Shown: piece by piece, positions 24,644 to 33,904 of the stretch
How the letters are laid out: every line of letters starts with the position of its first letter
Position numbering within the stretch: the stretch's first letter is position 1
Source of the DNA: Streptomyces spirodelae
GTDB lineage: Bacteria > Actinomycetota > Actinomycetes > Streptomycetales > Streptomycetaceae
Assembly: GCF_017676385.1 (NCBI RefSeq)
Contig: NZ_JAFFZN010000016.1
Coordinates: 117,909-181,908 of the forward strand
Length of the DNA stretch: 64,000 bases
Direction: 5' to 3'
Translations under genes and position numbers: made by a program
The notes under the pieces: generated by a model
Seen by the model: the letters and a program-made list of their open reading frames with translations, nothing else
Databases searched by the model: none
What the model was told of the DNA's origin: nothing

Positions 24644-25593
24644 TCAGAGCGCCGGGTCCGGGTCGGTCAGCCAACCCACCTCCGCGGCGAGATCCGCCGC
24701 GCACTCCGCGAACGCTTCCGCCAGCTTCTCCTGCGGGCCCGCCGTCCACACGGCCCGTACGGGCATGGGCGGCAGTCCGGTGAGGGGAGCGACGACCACG
24801 CCCGGCCGGATGTACGCGTCGAGCAGCGAGGCGAAGGTCAGATGGGCCAGCGCACCCTCGGCGACCAGCCGCAGCACGTCCTCCACATAGCTTGCCGGCA
24901 GGTGTCGCAGCCGTACCGTCCACCCACCGGATGTGGTGGCCGGCGCCCAGAGCTCACCGAACCACGGTGGCAGCTCGGGGTAGATGACGGGGTGGCCGCC
25001 TTCCGCCAGTTCCTCGATGTCGACCCGCTCCTGGCCCGCCAGCGGGTGACCCGCGCCGAGCATCACGGCGCGGGGTACGCGATGGATCACCCGCCCGATG
25101 TGCAGCGGAGGCTCGACAGGGGCGGAGGCGGTGGGCATCCAGGTGACGAACACATCGACCGGCCAGTCCTTGCCGAGCCACCGGAAGAGGTCGGTGGTGG
25201 GCATGCCGGAAGCGACGATGCGGCAGTCCGGGTAGCGGCTCTCGAAGACGTTGATGAGTTCTGCCCGCAGCTTCTCGGGCAATGTGGTGGAGAAGCCGGC
25301 GCGCAGTACCCCACCGCTCAGAAAGCCGGTGCGACGGACGTCTTCCAGGGTGGACTCGATCTGGATGTACGCGGCCCGCAGCCCGGCATAGAGCTGGGCG
25401 CCCTGCGGGGTCAGCTTGACCACCCGGCTGCTGCGCTCGAAGAGCCGTGCGCCGGCCCGCCGTTCCACGGCCCGTATGAGATTGCTGACCCGCGAGGTGG
25501 ACAGCCGCAACCGGTCGGCGGCCCGCCCGAAGTGCAGCTCCTCGGCACCGCCAGAAACGCCTCGATCTGTCGCATCTCCAACATCTCGGTCAC
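24644..25593 (-). pseudogene. LysR-family regulator with an N-terminal frameshift
   Basis: The C-terminal 288 residues are open: the rest of the winged helix (LSTSRVSNLIRAVERRAGARLFERSSR) and a full substrate-binding domain to 24644. The expected first 25 residues are found in another frame starting at GTG 25593 (MLEMRQIEAFLAV), and the two frames meet around 25547-25552, where one base is missing (expected AVAEELHFGRAADRLR). So the gene is either a recent one-base deletion or a sequencing error. If real, the DNA-binding domain is damaged and the regulator inactive. It is co-directional with the downstream epoxide hydrolase. Confidence 0.82.
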
Positions 25594-25923
25594 GCTAGCG
25601 GGCGGGAGGAGCTACCGGGAGAGCTGCGCCCGAATACGGAGGTCCAAGGCTACGGCGTCGCTGGCACCCGCACGGCAGAATCCGGCCTTTCCTTCACTTT
25701 CCGCTCGGCGATGTTGGCGACTGCCCGTCCGCCTCGGAGCCGGTGTCCGTTGAGGGTCGCGCGGAATGCGCTCGGGGCCGGCGTCGAGCCACGCTGCTGA
25801 AGAAACAGCACGTCACGGCTGCCCGGCAGGCCCCAGGGGTGGTGTGCGATGGAGGCGGTCGAGGCGTGGTGGGCGGTGGCTCGAAGTGGTGCGGTGGGAG
25901 GAGGATGACCATAGGGTGCCCGC
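25594..25923. other. 330-bp intergenic region
   Basis: Divergent region between the LysR relic (leftward) and a small gene (rightward). No frame, repeat or hairpin stood out; it should hold both promoters. Confidence 0.4.
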
Positions 25924-26289
25924 ATGTCGATCCCTCGCCAGTCCAACGGTCGGCCGTTGACCTTCTACACGCTGGATCTCGACGCAGCTGTGGCCTATGC
26001 CAGGAAAGCCCTCGCCGAGGGGTTGAATGTGGAGATCACCGATCGGGATCTGCGGGATACGAAGACCTATCGCTCCTTTCAGCGGTCGCCGGTTCTGGTG
26101 AAGTACTGGGGAGTGACCGTCACCGAGGGCACCAGCGCGATGGGATACCGGTCGGCCTCGGCGCATCAGATCATCGAGGCCCTCGAGAGTTCGTCGCCGC
26201 TGGAGTACGGCGCCATTCACGCCGATGACCTGGTGGAGTTCTGCCGCGACTACTACAGGAGCGCGGAGGACGTGACGGCTCCGAAGTGA
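25924..26289 (+). CDS. Small unrecognised protein (121 aa)
   Basis: A 121-residue soluble, charged protein with an alternating helix/strand pattern (FYTLDLDAAVAYARKALAEG; AHQIIEALESSSPLEYG; ADDLVEFCRDYYRSAE). No known motif was recognised. The upstream leader has GGAGGAGG about 20 bases before the ATG, which is far, so the start is uncertain. Its stop overlaps the GTG start of the next gene (GTGA, 26286-26289), showing a two-gene operon. Small size and coupling to an enzyme-like partner are compatible with a regulatory or immunity-like role, but this is only a guess. Confidence 0.62.
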   Translation: MSIPRQSNGRPLTFYTLDLDAAVAYARKALAEGLNVEITDRDLRDTKTYRSFQRSPVLVKYWGVTVTEGTSAMGYRSASAHQIIEALESSSPLEYGAIHADDLVEFCRDYYRSAEDVTAPK

Positions 26290-26957
26290 GCGCGGTGCGG
26301 GTGGTGCGGGGCGGGCAGCCCATGGAGGCTCGGGCGGAGGCGCCGGAGAAGATCTGGTACGCCGCCTACGGGTCCAATACGCATCGGGAGCGGTTGCGGG
26401 CGTATGTCTGTGGGGGGCGGCCGGAGGGGGCTGCGCGGAGTTATCCGGGGTGCCGGGACGGGCGGATGCCGGCGCGGTCGGTGCCTGTCGAGCTGCCGGG
26501 GGTGCTGTATTTCGCGACCACCTCTCCTGTGTGGGGTGGTGGGCGGGCTTTCCACGATCCCGATGCGCAGGGAACGACGCTCGCGGTCGCCCATCTGCTG
26601 ACGCCCGCCCAGTTCTCCGATGTCGCGGCCCAGGAAATGGGCCGCGAGCCGGGTGCCGAGCTGGACTTGGCCGAGGTGCTCGGCGTGGGGCGGGCGGTCC
26701 TGGGGGATGGCCGGTACGAGACGCTGGTGAGTCCCGGGGAGCTGGAGGGGTGTCCGGTGGTGACGTTCACCGCGCCGTGGACGGTGGCGGAGGTGACCCA
26801 TGTGGCTCCGGTGGCCAGGTACCTCCGGTACCTGGCCACCGGGTTGTGCGAGACCGGCGCATGGAGCACCGACACGGTGGCTGCGTATCTCGCCGGGGCG
26901 CCGGGGGCGGCCGGGAGCTGGTGGGCCGCGCGGGTGCGGGAGCTGATCGGCGGATAG
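26286..26957 (+). CDS. Gamma-glutamylcyclotransferase-like (YGSN-motif) protein
   Basis: A 223-residue protein with WYAAYGSNTHRERL near residue 25, the signature of the gamma-glutamylcyclotransferase/AIG2-like fold that binds a gamma-glutamyl amine. The catalytic Glu of the family usually follows about 80-100 residues later; candidate Glu residues occur around 110-120 but I cannot assign one. In Streptomyces such proteins are often labelled 'histone deacetylase' by mistake. The C-terminal half contains short duplicated-looking sequence (VARYLRYLATG). GTG 26286 overlaps the stop of the preceding gene, so they are translationally coupled. Confidence 0.72.
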   Translation: MSAVRVVRGGQPMEARAEAPEKIWYAAYGSNTHRERLRAYVCGGRPEGAARSYPGCRDGRMPARSVPVELPGVLYFATTSPVWGGGRAFHDPDAQGTTLAVAHLLTPAQFSDVAAQEMGREPGAELDLAEVLGVGRAVLGDGRYETLVSPGELEGCPVVTFTAPWTVAEVTHVAPVARYLRYLATGLCETGAWSTDTVAAYLAGAPGAAGSWWAARVRELIGG

Positions 26958-26972
26958 GTAGCCGGGCCGCTG

Positions 26973-27881
26973 CTACGGGTTGTACGTGTAGCACGTCACC
27001 CACGTCGTCTCGATCGTGGCGTGTGCGCCGGGGGCCGCGTAGGGGCCGGAGAGGGCCGACTCGTTTTGGAGGGCCCAGTCCATCGGTGAGGAGGAGATGT
27101 CGCGGGTGGCGGTTTTGACCAGCTTGCCGTCGAGGAAGTACTTGACCTTTCCCGGGGTCCACTCGATGGAGGTGGTGTGCGGGGTGGTCCAGGAGGCGCC
27201 GGTGTCGACGTTCTCCTCGCTGGGGTGGGTGAAGGCGGAGATCGTGTCGTCGTTGAAGTTGCCGCCCGCCTCCGGGAAGTCCATCTCGTGGGGCTCCTCG
27301 TAGAAGAGGTGCGCCGCCTTGAAGCCGGGGTCCATCCGGGTGACCTTGAAGCGCTCGGTGTACTTGCCGTACGCGCGGTCCATGCACTTGCGGGGGACGA
27401 CGGTGGCGACGTAGTTGTCGTCGCCGGTGCGCGGCCGGTACATGTCGACCTTCATGGTGCCGGTGCCGTCGTAGCCGGAGGGGGAGACGGAGACGGTCTT
27501 GTCGGCGCGGTACTCGCCGCCCCTCTCGCGGTCGTTGCCGTTGCTGTGGTTGTTCGGGTGGGCTGTGTCGTACCACCCGGCCGGGTACGCCCACCAGTCA
27601 GCGCGGTATGCACCGCTGAGGCCGCCGCAGTAGGCGTCGGCCGTGTCGACGTTGTGGTCGCAGTCGGAGAACGAGCCGACCGGCACGGTGTCGCCGTTGA
27701 AGTTCTCCGCGAACACCTGACGGAAGTCTCCGCAGTCCCCGGTCGGCATGGCGTTGTCCGTCACCCGGCACGCGTCTTCCGAGGGTGTCTCGTCGGCCGG
27801 TGCCGAGCCGGCCGCCATCCATACGCAGGCGAGGGCGGCCGCCACCGCGGTGACGGCCTTGTAGCCGAGTTTCCGTCTCAT
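26973..27881 (-). CDS. Secreted glycoside hydrolase family 16-like protein
   Basis: A 302-residue exported protein. Signal peptide about 1-29 (MRRKLGYKAVTAVAAALACVW..., cleavage near SAPADE). The GH16 catalytic motif E-x-D-x-x-E is seen as Glu199-Met-Asp201-Phe-Pro-Glu204, followed by beta-strand-rich sequence SIEWTPGKVKYFLDGKLV, which is typical of laminarinase/carrageenase-like jelly rolls. It probably cleaves a beta-1,3/1,4-glycan outside the cell. Several Cys pairs (Cys38/50, 74/85, 166/298) suggest disulfides. ATG 27881 is chosen; an open frame continues 25 codons upstream but lacks a signal-like start. Transcribed toward the coupled pair. Confidence 0.86.
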   Translation of the reverse strand: MRRKLGYKAVTAVAAALACVWMAAGSAPADETPSEDACRVTDNAMPTGDCGDFRQVFAENFNGDTVPVGSFSDCDHNVDTADAYCGGLSGAYRADWWAYPAGWYDTAHPNNHSNGNDRERGGEYRADKTVSVSPSGYDGTGTMKVDMYRPRTGDDNYVATVVPRKCMDRAYGKYTERFKVTRMDPGFKAAHLFYEEPHEMDFPEAGGNFNDDTISAFTHPSEENVDTGASWTTPHTTSIEWTPGKVKYFLDGKLVKTATRDISSSPMDWALQNESALSGPYAAPGAHATIETTWVTCYTYNP

Positions 27882-28114
27882 GGCCAGAGAGTATGCACCT
27901 GCCGTCCCTGCGGCGCCCCCCCTTCTCAGGAGTAACGCCCCTAAGCAGCACGACACTTAGTCCAGCAGTCGATGCATCCGGCTCCTCCACGGCGACATGC
28001 CTCTGGCCGAGACCACGGCCGTTTTCCGTTTCCCGGGCATATCACCAGGTGACAGATAGTAGTTTGGGCGGACAAGCGGCGGCGGGCCTGTCCGACTGTC
28101 ACAAAGGAGCCGAA

Positions 28115-29953
28115 GTGGCCGATGAGGCGTTCAGCATCGACAAGCGACCGCTGCGCGACCTGCTGCAGCAGGTGCGGGTCGGAAAGGCGCAGCTACCCGA
28201 GTTCCAACGGGGCTGGGTCTGGCCCTGGCCGAACATTGCGAGCCTGCTCGCGTCGATCTCGCTGAGCTATCCAGTCGGTACCGTCATGCTACTCAAGGCG
28301 GGCGGCGATGTACGGTTCAAATATCGGCCGATCGAAGGTGCCGCGCCACCGGTTGACGCGGAACCGGAATCGCTCGTACTGGACGGGCAGCAGCGCCTCA
28401 CCTCACTCTTCCAGGCTCTGAAGCTGCAGCGCCCGGTGGAGACGCAGGATCTGCGCAAGCACCGGGCCACTGGATGGTTCTACGCCGACATGCGGGCAGC
28501 GCTGGAAGAGAACGGCGACCGCGAGGAAGCAATCCGGTTCCTTCCGGAGTCCCGGGTCGTCCGCAACTTCCGGGGGGAGGTCCTGGAGGACTACTCGACC
28601 CCGGAGCTGGAGTTCAAGCATCATCTCTTCCCGCTGCACGCGGTGTTCGACAACGGCGACTGGGGCGATGAGTTCACCGACTATTGGGTCGGTGACAAAG
28701 AGAAGCGCGCGCTGTGGCGGAATTTCCGGAATGCGTTCGTACGGCCCTTCGATTTGTACCACGTACCCGTCATCGAACTCGGCCAGGAAACCCCACGACA
28801 GGCAGTCTGCCAGGTATTCGAGAAGGTCAACACGGGTGGCGTCACACTCACGGTGTTCGAGCTGCTGACCGCTACATACGCCGCCGACGACTTCGACCTG
28901 CGCAAGCACTGGGAGCACGAGTGCCGGGCAGCGTGGCAGGCGCCCGAGTACCGCATCCTGCGGGAGGTCTCCAACACCGACTTTCTGCAGGCGGTCACCC
29001 TGCTCTCCACGGGCGAGCGGTGGTGGCGCGAACGGGCCAACGGTACGGAGGAGGAACGGCTGCCGCGGATCGGCTGCAAGCGCAAGGATATGCTCGCACT
29101 CTCCCTCGCCGATTACCGGCGTTTCGCACCCATGCTCGTCGCCGGGTTCAAGGCCGCGGCGAAGTTCCTGCATCAACAGTGCGTCTTCGACACCAAGTTC
29201 CTGCCCTACGGCACCCAGCTGATCCCGCTGGCCGCCATCTTCGCCCTGGCCGCTGAGGACGCGCAGAGTGCAGGTGCGCAAGAGAAGCTGACCCGTTGGT
29301 ACTGGTGCGGAGTGTTCGGCGAGCTGTACGGCGGCTCCACCGAGACTCGTTTCAGCCAAGACCTGCCGGATGTCGTGGACTGGATCCGCGGGTCCACGAC
29401 GGAGCCGCGAACGGTGACTGCTGCGCAGTTCTCGCCAGGACGGTTGCTGACCCTGCGAACCCGCAACAGTGCTGCCTACAAAGGTATCTACGCGCTCCTC
29501 CTCAAGGCGGGTGCCGTCGACTGGCGTACCGGCGAGAAGGCCGAGGTCACCGGCTACTTCGACGAGGCCGTGGACATCCACCACATCTTCCCGAAGAGCT
29601 GGTGCGACAAGGCCGGCCTTGACCCCACCGTCTTCAACTCGATTGTCAACAAGACCCCGTTGACGGCCCGCACCAATCGGATCATCGGCGGCATCGCGCC
29701 CTCCGACTACCTCGACCGCTTGGTGAACGCTGCCGAGACCTCTCACGACGGCGTTCACCGGCACATCCGAACCCACCTCGCCGATCCGGGGAAGATGGCC
29801 AAGGACGACTTCGCCGGGTTTTTCGCGGCCCGCAAGGCAGCCCTGCTCGATCACATCGCGGCCGCCATGGGCAAGGTGATCATTGAGAGCGATGATGCCG
29901 ACGACGGCCCCGGCGCCAGCCTCGACGCAGCCGACGACACGGATGACTTGTGA
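28115..29953 (+). CDS. DUF262-HNH (GmrSD-like) protein, probable phage-defence nuclease
   Basis: A 612-residue protein. The DUF262 domain (about 8-260) shows LPEFQRGWVWP and the ParB-like nucleotide motif VLDGQQRLTSL (88-97), then VFEKVNTGGVTLTVFELL. The C-terminal region (about 455-600) has an HNH/DUF1524-like site, DIHHIFPKSWC (487-497) with a trailing NKTPL...RTNRIIGG. GmrSD proteins are type IV restriction enzymes that cut sugar-modified phage DNA using NTP hydrolysis; here both parts are in one chain. GTG 28115 is chosen for AAAGGAG five bases upstream. It is divergent from the GH16 gene and convergent with cobN. Confidence 0.86.
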   Translation: MADEAFSIDKRPLRDLLQQVRVGKAQLPEFQRGWVWPWPNIASLLASISLSYPVGTVMLLKAGGDVRFKYRPIEGAAPPVDAEPESLVLDGQQRLTSLFQALKLQRPVETQDLRKHRATGWFYADMRAALEENGDREEAIRFLPESRVVRNFRGEVLEDYSTPELEFKHHLFPLHAVFDNGDWGDEFTDYWVGDKEKRALWRNFRNAFVRPFDLYHVPVIELGQETPRQAVCQVFEKVNTGGVTLTVFELLTATYAADDFDLRKHWEHECRAAWQAPEYRILREVSNTDFLQAVTLLSTGERWWRERANGTEEERLPRIGCKRKDMLALSLADYRRFAPMLVAGFKAAAKFLHQQCVFDTKFLPYGTQLIPLAAIFALAAEDAQSAGAQEKLTRWYWCGVFGELYGGSTETRFSQDLPDVVDWIRGSTTEPRTVTAAQFSPGRLLTLRTRNSAAYKGIYALLLKAGAVDWRTGEKAEVTGYFDEAVDIHHIFPKSWCDKAGLDPTVFNSIVNKTPLTARTNRIIGGIAPSDYLDRLVNAAETSHDGVHRHIRTHLADPGKMAKDDFAGFFAARKAALLDHIAAAMGKVIIESDDADDGPGASLDAADDTDDL

Positions 29954-29982
29954 CGACGGTTCCGCCGCCGACAGCCTTCCCC

Positions 29983-30007
29983 CTGACGACGGCGAAGCCG
30001 TCGTCAG
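29983..30007. terminator. Hairpin between DUF262-HNH gene and cobN
   Basis: CTGACGACGGC (29983-29993), loop GAA, and its exact complement (29997-30007) lie between two converging genes. Confidence 0.8.
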
Positions 30008-30032
30008 CACCATCGACGAGGCGAACTGCCTA

Positions 30033-33000
30033 CTACTCGTCCTGTTCCAGTTCGCCTTCCGTCTCCAGGTAGATCTGGCGCAGCGCGTCCAGCGTGGCCG
30101 GGTCGGGCTTGGCCCACATGCCGCGGGACTCGGCCTCCAGCAGGCGCTCGGCGATGCCGTGCAGGGCCCAGGGGTTGGCCTCCTGGAGGAAGGAGCGGTT
30201 GGTCTCGTCCAGGACGTACGTCTCGGTGAGTTTGTCGTACATCCAGTCGGCCACCACGCCGGTGGTGGCGTCGTAGCCGAAGAGGTAGTCGACGGTGGCG
30301 GCCAGTTCGAAGGCGCCCTTGTAGCCGTGGCGGCGCATCGCCTCGATCCACTTGGGGTTGACCACGCGGGCACGGAAGACGCGGGAGGTCTCCTCCACCA
30401 GGGTGCGGGTGCGTACCGTCTCGGGGCGGGTGGAGTCGCCGATGTACGCCTCGGGGGCCGTGCCCCGCAGCGCGCGCACGGTGGCGACCATTCCGCCGTG
30501 GTACTGGAAGTAGTCGTCGGAGTCGGCGATGTCGTGTTCACGGGTGTCGGTGTTCTTGGCGGCCACGGCGATGCGCTTGTACGCCGTCTCCATCTCGTCC
30601 CGCGCCGGCCGGCCGTCCAGGTCGCGACCGTAGGCGTAGCCGCCCCAGACGGTGTAGACCTCGGCGAGGTCGGCGTCGGTGCGCCAGTCGCGGGAGTCGA
30701 TCAGCTGGAGCAGGCCCGCGCCGTAGGTGCCGGGGCGGGAGCCGAAGATGCGGGTGGTGGCGCGGCGTTCGTCACCGTGTTCGCGCAGGTCCTGCTGGGC
30801 GTGGGCGCGGATGTGGTTGATCTCGTCCGGCTCGTCGAGCGAGGCGGCCAGGCGTACCGCGTCGTCCAGCAGCGCGACGGCGTGCGGGAACGCGTCGCGG
30901 AAGAACCCGGAGATACGCAGGGTGACGTCGATACGCGGACGGCCCAGCTCGTCGGCCGGGATCGGCTCGAGACCGGTGACCCGGCGTGAGGCGTCATCCC
31001 ACACCGGGCGGACGCCCAGCAGCGCGAGGGCCTCGGCGATGTCGTCGCCCGCGGTGCGCATGGCGCTGGTGCCCCACAGGGAGAGGCCGACGGAGGTGGG
31101 CCAGCTCCCGTTGTCTGCGCGGTAGCGCTCCAGGAGGGAGTCGGCGAGGGCCTGGCCCGTCTCCCACGCCAGGCGGGAGGGGACGGCCTTGGGGTCGACG
31201 GAGTAGAAGTTGCGCCCTGTCGGGAGGACGTTGACCAGGCCGCGGAGCGGTGAGCCGGACGGTCCTGCCGGTACGAAGCCGCCGGCCAGCGCGTGCACGG
31301 TGTGGTCCAGCTCGGCGGTGGTGGCGGCGAGCCGCGGTACGACCTCGCGGGCCGCGAAGTCGAGGATGTCGGCGACCTGTCGCGGGTGACCGGAGGCGAT
31401 ACGGGAGACAGCGCGCGGGTCCCAGTCGGCCGCCTCCATCGCCTCGACGAGCGCGCGGGCCTCGGCCTCCGCCTCGTCGGAGGCGGTGCGGGTGGCGGCC
31501 GACTCGTCCAGGCCGAGGGCTTCGCGCAGGCCGGGCAGGGTGTTGGTGCCGCCCCAGATCTGCCGGGCACGGAGGATGGCCAGCACCAGGTTGACGCGGT
31601 CGGCGCCGGCCGGTGCTGTGCCGAGGACGTGGAGTCCGTCGCGGATCTGCGCGTCCTTGACCTCGCACAGCCAGCCGTCCACATGGAGCAGGAAGTCGTC
31701 GAAGCCGTCGTCGTCCGGGCGCTCCTCCAGGCCCAGGTCGTGGTCGAGCCTGGCCGCCTGGATCAGCGTCCAGATCTGCGCGCGGATGGCCGGCAGCTTG
31801 GCCGGGTCCATGGAGCTGATCTGCGCGTACTCGTCCAGGAGTTGTTCCAGGCGGGCGATGTCGCCGTAGGAGTCGGCGCGGGCCATCGGCGGCACCAGGT
31901 GGTCGACGAGCGTGGCGTGCACCCGGCGCTTGGCCTGGGTGCCCTCGCCCGGGTCGTTGACCAGGAACGGGTAGACGAGCGGGAGATCGCCCAGCGCGGC
32001 GTCCGGGGCGCAGGCGGCCGAGAGTCCGGCGTTCTTGCCGGGCAGCCACTCCAGGTTGCCGTGCTTGCCCAGGTGGATCATCGCGTCCGCGCCGAAGCCA
32101 CCGTCCTGGCGGGGGGCGGCGATCCAGCGGTACGCCGCCAGGTAGTGGTGCGAGGGCGGCAGGTCCGGGTCGTGGTAGATGGCGATGGGGTTCTCGCCGA
32201 AGCCGCGGGGCGGCTGGATGAGGATGAGCAGGTTGCCGTGGCGCAGGGCCGCCAGGACGATGTCGCCTTCCGGGTTGTGCGTACGGTCCACGAACATCTC
32301 GCCGGGCGGCGGCCCCCAGTGCTCCTCGACCGCCTCACGGAGTTCGGCGGGAAGGGTGGCGTACCAGCGGCGGTAGTCGGCGGCCGGGATGCGGACCGGG
32401 TTCTTGGCGAGCTGCTCCTCGGTGAGCCAGTCCTGGTCGTGGCCTCCGGCGTCGATGAGGGCCCGGATGAGGGGGTCGCCGGTGTGGACGTCCTCGTCGG
32501 ACCCTTCGTCGGACCCCTCGGAATCGTCACCGCCTCGGGGGGTGACGCCGGGGATGGGGGTGTCGCCGAAGTCGTAGCCCTCGGCGCGGAGGCGGTGCAG
32601 CAGCGCCACCGCGCTGGCCGGGGTGTCGAGGCCGACGGCGTTGCCGATGCGCGAGTGCTTGGTCGGGTACGCCGACAGCACGAGAGCCAGCCGCTTTCGA
32701 GAGGCGGGGATATGGCGCAGCCGGGCGTGGCGTACGGCGATGCCCGCGACGCGCGACGCGCGCTCGGGGTCGGCCACATAGGACGGCAGTCCGTCGGCGT
32801 CGATCTCCTTGAAGGAGAACGGGACGGTGATCAGGCGGCCGTCGAACTCCGGTACGGCGATCTGGCTCGCCGCGTCCAGGGGCGAGACGCCCTCGTCGTT
32901 CTGCTCCCAGTCCGAGCGGGGCGCGGTCAGGCACAGCGCCTGGATGATGGGGACGTCCAGCGTGGTGAGCGCGCCCGCGTCCCACGCCTCGTCGTCGCCG

Positions 33001-33881
33001 CCCGCGCCCGCTTCGGCCGGCTTCGCGCCGCCTGCGCCGCCCGCCGCCAGTACCGTCGTCACGATCACGTCCGCGGCGCGCAGTTCCTCGATGAGTTCGG
33101 GCTCGGGCGCACGCAGGGAGGCCACATAGAGGGGCAGCGGCTTGCCGCCCGCCGCCTCGATCGCGTCACAGAGCGCGGCGGCGAACGCGGTGTTGCCGCT
33201 CATGTGGTGCGCGCGGTAGTAGAGGACGGCGACGGTGGGGGCCGCCGTGTCCGTCGGCGGCGCGGGGGCCTGGGGCGAGGGCTCGCGGTCCAGCGGGCCC
33301 CAGGAGGGTGCCGGGGCCGGGGGGTCGAAGCCGTGCCCGGTGAGCAGCACCGTGTCGGAGAGGAAGCGGGCCAGCTGGACGAGGTTGGCCGGGCCGCCGT
33401 GCGCGAGGTAGGCGTGCGCTTCGGCTGCCACCCCGATCGGGACCGTGGAAGCCGCCATGAGCTGGGCGTCCGGCGCCTGTTCGCCGGTCAGCACGATGAG
33501 CGGGAGGCTGGTGTCGCGGAGCAGATCGATGCCCTGCTGCCAGGCGCGGACACCGCCGAGCAGCCGTACGACGACGAAGTCGACGCCCTCCAGGAGGGTG
33601 CCGAGCTCGGCGTCGAGACTGTCCTCGGGAAGGCGGCTCGGGTTGGCGTAGCGGTAGGTGAGGGGCGCTGCGTTGGCTGTGTCGGCTGGTTCGGCTGCGT
33701 TGGCTGGTTCGGCTGCGTTGGCTGCGTTGGCTGCGTGCGTGGCGTTTGCCGCGTGCGCAGCGTTTGCCGCGCGGGCGCTGAGGAGGTCCGTGTCGGACGT
33801 CGAGAGAAGGAGGATCACCCTGGCGGTGCCGTCGGGGGTGACGGCGTCGACGTCGGCGTTGTCGCGTGACGAAAGCGGCAT
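30033..33881 (-). CDS. cobN: Cobaltochelatase subunit CobN
   Basis: A 1282-residue protein with the CobN/BchH architecture. It inserts cobalt into hydrogenobyrinic acid a,c-diamide with CobS and CobT (aerobic, late-insertion route). Seen: VAVLYYRAHHMSGNTAFAAAL near 220, YPTKHSRIGNAVGLDTPASA near 415, MIHLGKHGNLEWLPGK near 600, PTGRNFYSVDPKAVPS near 895 and GGYAYGRDLDG near 1095. Residues about 35-72 are an unusual Ala/Asn/His/Glu/Pro repeat (AANAAEPANAAEP) not expected in the family. It is under a cobalamin riboswitch and divergent from cobG. cobS/cobT homologues are not in this window. Confidence 0.95.
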   Translation of the reverse strand: MPLSSRDNADVDAVTPDGTARVILLLSTSDTDLLSARAANAAHAANATHAANAANAAEPANAAEPADTANAAPLTYRYANPSRLPEDSLDAELGTLLEGVDFVVVRLLGGVRAWQQGIDLLRDTSLPLIVLTGEQAPDAQLMAASTVPIGVAAEAHAYLAHGGPANLVQLARFLSDTVLLTGHGFDPPAPAPSWGPLDREPSPQAPAPPTDTAAPTVAVLYYRAHHMSGNTAFAAALCDAIEAAGGKPLPLYVASLRAPEPELIEELRAADVIVTTVLAAGGAGGAKPAEAGAGGDDEAWDAGALTTLDVPIIQALCLTAPRSDWEQNDEGVSPLDAASQIAVPEFDGRLITVPFSFKEIDADGLPSYVADPERASRVAGIAVRHARLRHIPASRKRLALVLSAYPTKHSRIGNAVGLDTPASAVALLHRLRAEGYDFGDTPIPGVTPRGGDDSEGSDEGSDEDVHTGDPLIRALIDAGGHDQDWLTEEQLAKNPVRIPAADYRRWYATLPAELREAVEEHWGPPPGEMFVDRTHNPEGDIVLAALRHGNLLILIQPPRGFGENPIAIYHDPDLPPSHHYLAAYRWIAAPRQDGGFGADAMIHLGKHGNLEWLPGKNAGLSAACAPDAALGDLPLVYPFLVNDPGEGTQAKRRVHATLVDHLVPPMARADSYGDIARLEQLLDEYAQISSMDPAKLPAIRAQIWTLIQAARLDHDLGLEERPDDDGFDDFLLHVDGWLCEVKDAQIRDGLHVLGTAPAGADRVNLVLAILRARQIWGGTNTLPGLREALGLDESAATRTASDEAEAEARALVEAMEAADWDPRAVSRIASGHPRQVADILDFAAREVVPRLAATTAELDHTVHALAGGFVPAGPSGSPLRGLVNVLPTGRNFYSVDPKAVPSRLAWETGQALADSLLERYRADNGSWPTSVGLSLWGTSAMRTAGDDIAEALALLGVRPVWDDASRRVTGLEPIPADELGRPRIDVTLRISGFFRDAFPHAVALLDDAVRLAASLDEPDEINHIRAHAQQDLREHGDERRATTRIFGSRPGTYGAGLLQLIDSRDWRTDADLAEVYTVWGGYAYGRDLDGRPARDEMETAYKRIAVAAKNTDTREHDIADSDDYFQYHGGMVATVRALRGTAPEAYIGDSTRPETVRTRTLVEETSRVFRARVVNPKWIEAMRRHGYKGAFELAATVDYLFGYDATTGVVADWMYDKLTETYVLDETNRSFLQEANPWALHGIAERLLEAESRGMWAKPDPATLDALRQIYLETEGELEQDE
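33669..33790. repeat. GCGTTGGCT-type repeats inside cobN
   Basis: A run of imperfect 9-base units (GCGTTGGCTG, GCGTTTGCC variants) in the 5' part of cobN encodes the Ala/Asn/His/Glu/Pro segment. The period is a multiple of three, so the frame is kept. Confidence 0.75.
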
Positions 33882-33904
33882 GGTGCGGTCGGCCCTTCCT
33901 CGGG

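Noticed and set aside
31293..33869. Rightward 858-codon frame opposite cobN
   Set aside because: It is long only because GC-rich codons on the other strand avoid stops; its composition is not protein-like.
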